64,000 bases of DNA, from assembly GCA_029224185.1 (NCBI GenBank), contig CM055191.1, forward strand, positions 11,507,536 to 11,571,535. Reading direction: 5' to 3'. Both the position numbers and the translations under genes were made by a program. The notes under the pieces are model-generated. The model worked only from the letters and a program-made list of their open reading frames with translations, was not told the origin of the DNA and did not search any database. The DNA is from Karalla daura. Taxonomy: Eukaryota; Chordata; Actinopteri; Chaetodontiformes; Leiognathidae. Each line of letters starts with the position of its first letter. The first letter of the stretch is position 1. This document shows positions 35,902-64,000 of the stretch, piece after piece.

Positions 35902-36360
35902 GTGTTACTATTATTAAAAAAAATAAAGTTTCCCTTGCTTCCAGCTTTATGGACCTTTAGAGACAGGACTGTGGTTTTAAATTATGTTTGACAAAGATGC
36001 TGGAGACAGGATCTAAGTTTAGCTGCTGTTGAGATGTGCACACATCTCGTGATTCTCTACCGTCAAAAAAAAGCAGAAATATCTATTTTACACTGTATAT
36101 TTTATGAACTTGAGTCAGCTTCTGCTTGTAGCCAGTAGAGATATGATGAGACAAATGGTGTTTGCAATCATGTTCATGTTCTTCATATTCATTTTGATTT
36201 ATTCTTGGTAAATTGTATTACTTAGTTGTATTTACTTTTTATGAAAAGTCATATTAACAGTTGCCTTAATGTTAATTGATTTTTTTTAAAAAAGCTTTGT
36301 TACACCCCAACTCTGATTTGTAAAATGCAAATAAAGGTTTGATGCATTTAGATGAGGTGG
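35902..36360 (+). other. aqp10: aqp10 3' UTR with two polyadenylation signals
   Basis: AATAAA occurs at 35922-35927, only about 20 bp after the stop, and again at 36330-36335. The distal one is the likelier main signal because the first would leave almost no UTR. Confidence 0.6.
36330..36335 (+). terminator. polyadenylation signal of aqp10
   Basis: AATAAA in GCAAATAAAGG, about 430 bp after the stop codon. Confidence 0.6.
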
Positions 36361-38100
36361 CACTTTTGAGATACTAATCTGGTTTAATTACAATTTTTTT
36401 CATGTTTCAATGTTTTTCATGCCGCGGACAGAGAGGGGCAACGTTTCATTGTTTCACCCTGATAGTAAGTGCACGTCTTTGTTGTTGGAGGTCTGTTGGG
36501 AGGTTCACACTAATGGCTGTGAGAGGAGGGTTAATTCAGGGACCCACTTCAGAAGACACAGGTCTCCAACGTCTGCAGGTACATTATGATTATCTGAGTC
36601 CTTTCATCAGTGTTTCAGATTGTTCTGGTCTCTTGAGTCAGCCGGGAATGCACTCAAGACAAGATGTGAAATGAAAGAGTAATCATGTGTGGGGCATGTT
36701 CACCAAGGTCGAGACGGTCTTAAATTGATGGTCTGCGACATTGGCAGTGTCACAAATTACATCAATTCACAAGCAATAATGGTACAAGTGAGGGGAAACG
36801 GATGAGACAACAGGCTCAGTGGGCTTTGGTCGCTTGCTGTGTTCCTAAAATATTCCTCTTTAAACTTAAGGTTTTTCCAACACTGGTAATATCCCCCACA
36901 ACAGTCACAAAAGCATTGTCAGGGAATGACGTCACAGCAGCTGTCTTCATCTCTACCTGATGTCCGAAACTACAGTTTGAACCCAATAATAATGAGCCAA
37001 ATGCAGCACTAAAGACATGAATGAAGAATACAACTCTGTCACCATGGACTGGTGTGTCGTCTACATGCTCAACAAGAGGAGATCTATGAAATCTACTATA
37101 GTTCAATCTCAGCCAAACAACTGATACCAGAGCGGAAGGGTGCAGAGGGCGATACACTAGAACTACCGTCTACGTAACAGTGATAACATAACAGGTTTCC
37201 CATTGAGCCTGTTTGTTGCTCTGTAGCTTTGCTCTCACATCTTTCTAAGAAACCCTCAAGATCTATGTGAGCTACATTATTTAAAACATTAAAACTTAGA
37301 ATTGGTCGAAAGCGTTATCATTTTTTCTTCATTTAAGCAGGTGAGTCCCATTCAGATAAGTTTCTTATCAGAAAGAACAGAGGCCAAAATAAGCAGCAAT
37401 GCAACATCGTGGATTAATGTCAGTGTACATGCTCCTGGTTCTTCCTCGATACCCGGTTTGTCCTCTCATTCTGGCAATAAGAAGATAGCTTATCGTTGTA
37501 AAGTCAATGTGTGAGTGTGTGTGTGGCCATAAAAGCATAAAACAGATCTCAGTTTTCTCAGCTCACCTTTCGAACCTGGCAGACCATAATATTCACAAAT
37601 CACAATGACAACTTTGAAAAAAATGTGTAAAATAACTCCTGGACCATTTCTGATTGAACAAATGTTCCATAGTTTCTAAATTAGCACCAGAAAACAAGGG
37701 TGAATACTCTTGAAGACAAGTCTCCATTTCAAGCTATTGGAAACATAATTCTGGCTCATGACTGCACTGGTAATATTGAGTGTACACACGCAGTGTAGAC
37801 TGACTCCCTCAGGGATGTTTCGGTGTCATGTTGGATGTAATGCAGATGTGGCGACCTTGGGCGGTGAGCAGATGTTGGGGCATCTGATGGAGACCGAGCA
37901 GCAGGGGGCGCAATAACACCGAGGGAGGGGAAGCACATGGTGGCACTGAAAGTGTGAGATCAGGTCGAGCGAGTAAAGAGCAGAAAATATGAATGAAAAA
38001 TAAAGATGAGGCGTGAGGAGCCGAAGCACGATTTAGATTGAAATGTTGAAAAGTTGCGCTCCGCATCAGTGATGCATGCAGGGCAAGCGGAGACAGATGG
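36361..38100. other. intergenic region between aqp10 and atp8b2
   Basis: No gene is recognised. A 113-codon minus-strand frame (36816-37157) has no family I can name and may be chance or repeat-derived. Purine/pyrimidine asymmetry begins near 38100. Confidence 0.5.
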
Positions 38101-38380
38101 AAGTGGAGAAGGTGAAGGAGGTGCAGCCCCTCCTCTCTCCTCTCTCCTCCCTCCTCTCTGTTATCTCTCTCTCTCTGTACCCTCCCTCACCTCCACTCAC
38201 AGTCTCTCTCCATCGCATCCCGGACTCCTTCCTCACCCTCCTCCTCCACCTCCTCCCTCCCTCCCTCCTCCACCGTCTCCTCCTCACCCTCCTCCCTCAC
38301 CTACGTCCAGTTCCAGCCCGACACCTCGACCGGGGATGGTCGCAGCACAAACAAGCTATTTATAAAAGCAACTTGTAAAG
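38100..38380 (+). promoter_or_regulatory. possible upstream promoter / noncoding first exon of atp8b2
   Basis: A pyrimidine-rich stretch (38121-38306) is followed by a TATA-type motif TATAAAAG (38361-38368) and by AAAG then gtaggtg at 38380/38381, which is a good donor. Either a TATA promoter sits here or the stretch is a noncoding exon that splices to the alternative exon at 40636. The two readings cannot be separated without transcript data. Confidence 0.35.
38121..38306 (+). repeat. polypyrimidine tract (imperfect CCT/CT repeats)
   Basis: About 185 bp that is overwhelmingly C and T on the plus strand, built of CCTCCT, CTCTCT and CCCTCC words. Frames through it give only Pro/Ser/Leu low complexity and are not treated as genes. 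Confidence 0.8.
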
Positions 38381-38779
38381 GTAGGTGTGTGTGTGTATGT
38401 GTGTGTTTAGACGCCCCGCTCCGCAGTGTGTCTGTATCTGTGTGTCCGTGGGATTTACACTAAAGATGTGCAGGTCGTACTGTAAACACAGTTTCAATGG
38501 GGGATTTCAAGCCTAGTAGTTGTTGTAGTCTGGCTTTAGTCAAAACATTTTCCCAAAGTCAAAGTGAAAGTTGGTCACGACTCCAGATACCACTGTACTT
38601 CCTCTACTGGATGTCAAACAGAGATTATGGTGTATAATCCAATTTCAGCAGACCACTTGCTCTACATACTGCTTTAACTTTGTTAAGAATTGTTCATGTC
38701 TTTTGTGGTTTTACTTTGTGTCTCTGTGCATCCTCATGAAAGGAGCTGACCTACAATAGTGTTGATTTTAATAACTAGT

Positions 38780-38817
<38 letters not shown>

Positions 38818-40635
38818 TTATAAATGACACAGCGGAGTGAAACAAGGTGCTTAGGTATTATTCCAACCCCGTCATTAGTTCATTATCATAGCAAACACAT
38901 CCATTAAGTAATGTACTTGTTTTCTGAGCGGGACAGTTACACAATGACTTAACTTAATTACAGCCATTACTGTCCAGTCATACTGTGTCCTCATCACAAT
39001 AACAGAGACGTGCAGCAAACTTTTATCTTGTTTTAACTGTGCGCGGGTGCCACAAGAAGCTATTAGTATCTATTGTAGTGCTATGGCACGGGAAATTAAT
39101 AACTCTGAAATTTAATAACCTCTCAAGAAATACACAACCTGTCCTCAGAGCAGCCTGGGTGTGTAATGTTGTGTCTGTTGGGGGTTATTCAAGGCTTTGG
39201 CTGTTTACAGCTTGACTTCCTTATCAAAGCAAACAAAGGATTCGTTTTAATAGGATTCATATATTACAAAGGATGCAATAGAGTTTACTATAATAGTATA
39301 TTAAATGCTTTTTAAACACATTATGTTCAGGGTATACCCAATTTGCGAGGAAACTAAGAAAAATACAGTGTTTCTGTCTGTAAACTTTTTCTGGTAATAT
39401 CAAAGGTTAGTTTTGGATGCTGTAAACTATACTGTGAGTGCTGCAGACCCGCACAGAGGAATCCTGTAAACTGTGCTTGCTTGTTATTTTAGAGATGTGC
39501 AGCACTGGGTTTGGTGTTCAAAGCCACACATTTCTGAAGGATTTTTGTGGCTTCAAATCCCCTAAAACTTCAGCCAGACTCCAGAGAAGGAGATGAAAGG
39601 AATTCAGCCCGTAGGCCAAGTAAGGTGCTCAAATATTCAGCACGTCCCTGGTGTTTCTAGCTCCCCAGATGGACTGCTTTACCTCATAAGGGGTACTGTG
39701 AGTATACAGGGTTTTTACAAGGCATGAACCGCAGATGGAGAGAGAGAGAGAGAGAGAAAGAGGGAGAGGGAGTGAAAGATGTGACAAGTGACAGACTGAG
39801 GTTGAGGAGCAAGGCGAGAGAACACTAACAAACAAGTCATCCACAGACGGATTAAGAGGTGGCGTACGGGGCAGAGAGAGAGCAGAAGGAGGAGATGGTT
39901 TGACGGGGCAGGGGACCATGCTGAAAACTGGAGCTGAAAGCTGATCGGCCCGGCTCGCGTGCAGAGAGCGAGAGAGGGAGAGAGAGAGAGAGAGAGCGAG
40001 AGGCAGAGCTGCTCTTTCTCAGGAGTATTGATCGGAGGCTCGCTGCCTCGAGCCCGTCTGCCGTGCTGCCCCCCCCCCATCTCCTGGCGTGCACAACAAG
40101 GCCGAGACAAAGATGTAAAACCTCATCCCACATCTCTCATCTCTCCGCCCCTCCTGCACCCTTACTTAGCAGGGAGTGAAGGCAGCGAGGTGTGTGATAT
40201 TCACAGGTCAGCATAAATGGAGAGAGAGGAGACAAGTGTAGAGGAGGAAAACACTCCATTACTCTCTCTCTCTCTCTCACCCGCCGAAGAGCGAGGCTGA
40301 CAGTGGATCTGGCCCCAGCCACCAGTCCCCAGACACTGTGTGCCACAGAGACAGATGCAGCCCTCTGCTGAATGTCATTTCCTCATTATGGCTCTAACAG
40401 ACCAGAAATGGTCCGATATCTGTTTGTGTGCTCTGAAGTGTGGCGCTCGTAAAGCCTGATTGATTTGCACTTTTCCTTTGTGTCTCACACACTGAACGAG
40501 ACAAAACAAAAAAGACAAGAGAGACGTTACAGCAAAGTGAGTAAAACCAGGCTCCCGGTTTGGTTTTTAAACAAGTGAGCGCTTTGTTTGTCACACACAC
40601 ACTCTCTCTGTCACATATCTTCTCTCCCTCTGCAG

Positions 40636-40703
40636 ACAATCCCATGGGCCATAGCAGAAGGACGGTGGTAGAGTGGAGATGTTCAGGAAGAGGCCTCCTC
40701 CAG
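40636..40703 (+). CDS. atp8b2: atp8b2 alternative first coding exon (MFRKRPPP isoform)
   Basis: A 68-bp exon with a strong acceptor (tctccctctgcag) and donor (gtcagt). The ATG at 40679 reads MFRKRPPP and leaves one base, G, which joins the AG opening exon 2 (46979) to give MFRKRPPP-EEERRVKANDREYNEKFQ. This parallels the human ATP8B2 isoform remembered as starting MAVCAKKRPP-EEERRARANDREYNEKFQ, so the exon is inferred to be an alternative start used instead of the one at 43477. An upstream out-of-frame ATG lies at 40644 in the same exon. Confidence 0.75.
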
Positions 40704-40800
40704 GTCAGTATGTGACGCCTCACACACCCAACACCTGTGCATTTGGGTAATGTGGGAAAACGTCTGGCTGTGTTAGGATGTGCTCATCGTGCCTGTTCAA

Positions 40801-40990
40801 TGTCTAAAGGTGACCAAGTTGACCTTGTTCTCTGATGTTAACATAGAAGCTATGGAACACTGGTTTCATTCACTTACTGCCTAGATTTGTTTCATGTTTA
40901 TCTGGCACCCACAAGTAGATTTTACCCTGAGTGACTATCTAACCTCCCACTTACCTGAATGATCACATGACTGTACGTTCAACAACAACC
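40801..40990 (+). repeat. diverged dispersed repeat, copy 1 of 2
   Basis: Shares ordered words with 62500-62715: CCTTGTTCTCTGAT, AACATA(G/A)AAGCT, a TTTATCTGGCACCC / TTTGTCTTTGCCACC block, ACCCTGAGTGACT / GCCCTGATTGACT and AATGATCAC(A/G)TGACT. Spacing is similar in both. The family is not recognised. Confidence 0.65.
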
Positions 40991-42074
40991 GCAGAGCTGA
41001 GCAACTTTTTCATGAACAAAGTGGTAAGTAGAGTGACACACCTATGGAGCATCATCCACATCCAGCTTTATATGTATGAGACAATACACGGTTTTGCTGA
41101 GGATTATTCAGATTTCTATTTATTTGTCCTGGTTTCCATGGTGATATGTGGATACATAAATGGAGAGGGTTTCTGAGGTGGGGTTGATCATGTTTGCATC
41201 ACACACACACAAGCGCATTTATGCATTTCACTATATAAAATCTATATGTGATAGATGTGAAAGAGGATGTGATGATGTTTTTGGACATAGTGTACATTTT
41301 GTGCCTAGAAACAGACTAGTCATGTAAGTGTTTGAACATCAGGTTTTTTTTCCCTAAATACGTACACAGCCCTCTACAAAGCGCATTCAAGTATACATGA
41401 ATATTTTGTGGCAGCAGCTCAGTCTCTTGGGGATTTGGTTTGGGAGCCAGAGTGCAGCCAGTTTAAGTGAGTCCATCTACTGGACACAAAGCAAGGCTCC
41501 AAGCAGAACAAAATAGAGAGAGAAAAGGAAAAAGGGGTTTATAACACAATTCAGTGTTAATCTGTGTACCAAAGAGTAGGAAGTCATAAACGCAGACCAA
41601 GACGTGACATCATCTCCCTCTTGCAAGATGGTGAAAGCAGCTTCAGAAGCTGAGGTCAGGTCTCCTTTCTTCACTGATGCTTGTCACTTTGAGATTCCTA
41701 ACTTTGTAAACATGTGAAGACTACAGAAATGTTCCCAGAATAGTTTGATCACCTGTGTTGAGAAAATTGTCATTTCTAAAAAAAATCATAAACATGCATA
41801 ATTTTTCCTGTTGCCTTCTCATCTTTTGGTGCAAGAGATGTATCAAGAACCCTATAAACAACATTTTGTTTTATTGAAGATGATGTTATGAAAACAATAC
41901 ACAGGCCTACATGATAAAGACTTGTGTTGGGACAGATTCAATCCAGCTCAATTCAAAGAATGTTGTTTGTCCCCAGGTGACAATACATTTTTGTACATTA
42001 ACACCAGACTAAGAATAATGCAAGAATCTCAGAATATACAAAGAAGATACTGACAGGGTGTACACAAGGTGTAA

Positions 42075-42075
<1 letters not shown>

Positions 42076-42147
<72 letters not shown>

Positions 42148-42170
42148 TGTGTGTGTGTGTCTGTGTGTGT
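42076..42170. repeat. (TG)n microsatellite
   Basis: Pure TG to 42146, then interrupted by CTG units to 42170, in the interval between the two atp8b2 first coding exons. Confidence 0.95.
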
Positions 42171-42839
42171 AGGGTATATTCCTTGCTCTCACCTCTTTGC
42201 ACTTCGTGTAAAGTGACACGGATACGAAGTGAATGCAGCAGCAAGTTTAGTGCAAGACCTTCAGGCGGGGAAGCGTCTGTAAATGAGACGAACAGTCATA
42301 TGTGAGAGCAGTATTTACATAAGGTGTGAATTTGGTTGTGATGCAGATCAAAAGGGGGTAGAGTTTTATGTATTTTTATATTTTTGCTTCTGAAAATGTA
42401 ATGTAGAAGTTTGATGTCAGCTCATGCAGCCCACGTGTCCAACTATCAATGGGCATGATCTCAACCCCAGACTGTCCATAATACTGTATCATCAATGTGG
42501 GAAACCTGGGTGTGTAGTAGTGCACCAGTCCATTTACCTTAAAGTGTAAATTAAAGTGGTAAAATTAGCATCAAATCCACATACATCATATTCTGATCCC
42601 CTGCCCTTTCCCCATCTCCCATCCCTCTGATTCCTGCAACATAACAGTGGTATATTAATTACCTTGAAATGGACACAGCCTTAAATAGATGTCAATATGC
42701 AGCTCCTGATTGTGTTTGTGCGTGCGTGTGTGTGTGTGTGTATCGGCACGAGGCTTGTCGCGCTGCACGTGCACAGGCACCTGCCTAGCCCCGCCCACTG
42801 CAGTGCACCTTCCGTCGTTTAGGAAACGGAGCCCCCAGC

Positions 42840-42962
42840 TGGAGCCATCTTGGCTCTGGACGCCGCAGCGCTGCACCAATCAGTACGAGCCTCTCAGATC
42901 CAAAATGGCGCCTGGCGTCCTCGGCCGCGGGATCCCTGCAGAGGCGGTTGCCGTGGCAACGA
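42840..42962 (+). promoter_or_regulatory. GC-rich promoter with YY1-type, CCAAT and RFX X-box motifs, upstream of the atp8b2 long-start exon
   Basis: In order: GCCATCTTGG (42844-42853) and AAAATGGCGCC (42902-42912), both YY1-like; a CCAAT box (42876-42880); and the palindromic X-box GTTGCC-GT-GGCAAC (42947-42960). There is no TATA. The island lies about 0.5 kb before the ATG at 43477. It is inferred to drive the MTVLKDL isoform. Confidence 0.6.
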
Positions 42963-43476
42963 TCACGCCTGCGACGGTTACGTAATGCCCTCGCGCTGAC
43001 AGTGTTGATGTTGCTGGGTGGGCAGCTCAGGTTGCAGTGTGGAGTGTGGATGGATGCGGCGAGAGATTTATGAAATAAAGATAAAATGCGTCTTTTCGTC
43101 CTCAAGAGAAGCACTATTATATTATTAGTCGTGTTGTATATCGTATTATGTCTCTTAAAAATAACAACAGAAATAAGAATCTTGATGAGACTCAAGGGGC
43201 AGGTGAACTGTGTAGTTGCTGACTGACGATGTTAGAGAAATGACATCAGTGTTTCTGCGGCAGGAGGGAGAGAAAATAGAGCAAGGGCTGGTCCAAGTGT
43301 GTGTGCTCGCGCGTGTGCGCTCGCGTGTGCGTGCGTGCGAAGAGAGGCAGCGACGGGACGCTGAGCGCATAATCCAACTTTGCCGAAGTTGGGAGCGGAG
43401 CATCCTCCTCCTCCCCGTGTCGTTGCAGAGATGCTGCGGAGGGTCTGTGTAGTCTGAGACCGTCGGAGAAGTCAAA

Positions 43477-63027
<19,551 letters not shown>

Positions 63028-63920
63028 AACCAGAACGCTCTGTACGAGTGGAGATTTTAACCTGTCCGCCACCATCCATTACATCTCTGCACCCATACGG
63101 GACGTGCCGGGGCGCTCCTCTCCTCTCTGTGTGTCCCAGCTGAAATGTCTTCAGGAAGTGAGACATCCTGATGACGCGTGCCTCGCTACTGACACCCGTG
63201 TCCATGAGAGACAGACAGGACGTCGGGGGGGGCGACGGTTAATGGCAGCAGGTGCAGAAACCGGTGATAAAATTGTTAATGGTTTAAGATCTCACGGTCA
63301 AGTCAGACAGCGTTTCTCCATGTCAACACAGTTGAGTGACTGAGCAGAACGGTGTGACTTTTGACCAGTGAAGCGCAGGCATTAAAAGTATGTAAAACTT
63401 TTTTTTTTTCCCAAAGATATCCTCAAGCCTCTGTGTTGACTATAGTTCTCAGTGAGAACGGTGTTTTACGTTACAGAGCACTGTAAGACTGTTGCAAACC
63501 TCGTAACCCTCTTCTCTCCCCCCTCCACTCTTCACTCCACATCCACAGTTTTCTTTCCTTTTTTTGCATCATATTGATGTGTTCTACTATTAAAAACGGC
63601 AAAAACTTGAGTTGCGTCTCAAAGCAAGCTCTCAGCGCGTTACTCCCCTTTGCAAGTAAGTTATTTTTCTTTCACGTCAAGTGTACGGACCTCGGATGTG
63701 ACTCGCACAGTCTGAAAAACAGACAAACTGCCGTAGAGAAAAGAAAAGAGAAGAGAGGAAAAGATCGTGGTGGAGAACAAACTCAGAGGCAGAAATGAGC
63801 ATCTATGGGTGGTTTGGCGAGTCATACATGTTGTCATGTTGTGTGCTCAGATTCATTCTGTATACATACTGGAAGTTATTCACATTTTTATTTCTTCATG
63901 AATAAAGGGGGATAATCATG
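63028..63920 (+). other. atp8b2: atp8b2 3' untranslated region
   Basis: Runs from the TGA at 63025-63027 to just beyond an AATAAA at 63901-63906. Frames inside (63574-63798, for example) have no recognisable content. Confidence 0.7.
63901..63906 (+). terminator. polyadenylation signal of atp8b2
   Basis: AATAAA in CATGAATAAAGGGG, about 875 bp after the stop, followed by a T/GT-rich tail. Confidence 0.7.
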
Positions 63921-64000
63921 CCTTAACAGTACCAAGACTGTTGTAAGCTCTTTGTGGTTCTTGACCTATCTGTCCAGTTTTCTCATAGATACGCCTCAGA

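Noticed and set aside
36816..37157. 113-codon minus-strand open frame between aqp10 and atp8b2
   Set aside because: No family resemblance, no splice partners and no promoter context. It may be repeat-derived or chance.
38054..38378. Overlapping Pro/Ser/Leu-rich frames of about 100 codons
   Set aside because: They are translations of a CT-rich tract; all frames and both strands are open because the composition lacks stops.

Overview
This is nuclear DNA from a bony fish, most likely a teleost. The genes are compact and multi-exon with GT-AG introns. (CA/TG)n microsatellites are very dense, typical fish dispersed repeats are present, and every recognisable protein has a vertebrate orthologue. 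The species cannot be named from the sequence. The genes correspond to human 1q21.3 (CGN, TUFT1, C1orf43, AQP10, ATP8B2), plus one PDZ gene related to pro-interleukin-16 that I do not know from that human interval. There is no CRISPR array, operon, phage or other prokaryote-type system.

Layout: 1-2.9 kb, the 3' end of cingulin (cgn, +). 2.9-8.5 kb, intergenic DNA with repeat remnants. 8.5-19.4 kb, complete tuftelin 1 (tuft1, +, 12 coding exons, 386 aa). 19.5-22.8 kb, complete C1orf43 orthologue (-, 7 exons, 258 aa), tail-to-tail with tuft1. 23-26 kb, upstream DNA. 26.06-31.1 kb, pro-IL16-like two-PDZ protein (+, 1113 aa, mostly from one 2.5-kb exon). 31.9-36.3 kb, aquaglyceroporin aqp10 (+, 6 exons, 292 aa). 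38-63.9 kb, P4-ATPase atp8b2 (+, 29 coding exons on the long-start isoform, 1373 aa) with an alternative upstream first coding exon.

The genes share no pathway. Cingulin and tuftelin are coiled-coil cytoskeletal or junction-associated proteins, Aqp10 is a glycerol/water channel, and Atp8b2 is a phospholipid flippase. They sit together through conserved synteny. Exon boundaries were placed by hand from splice consensus, reading phase and family similarity; all listed exons join in frame.

The most interesting observations are the conserved-looking pair of atp8b2 first coding exons; an 87-bp stop-free intron that interrupts the catalytic DGET motif; a 25-bp-stem RNA hairpin in atp8b2 intron 1; long UG repeats abutting two atp8b2 3' splice sites; a proline-rich insertion in the flippase; a near-perfect RFX X-box; and two pairs of diverged dispersed repeats.
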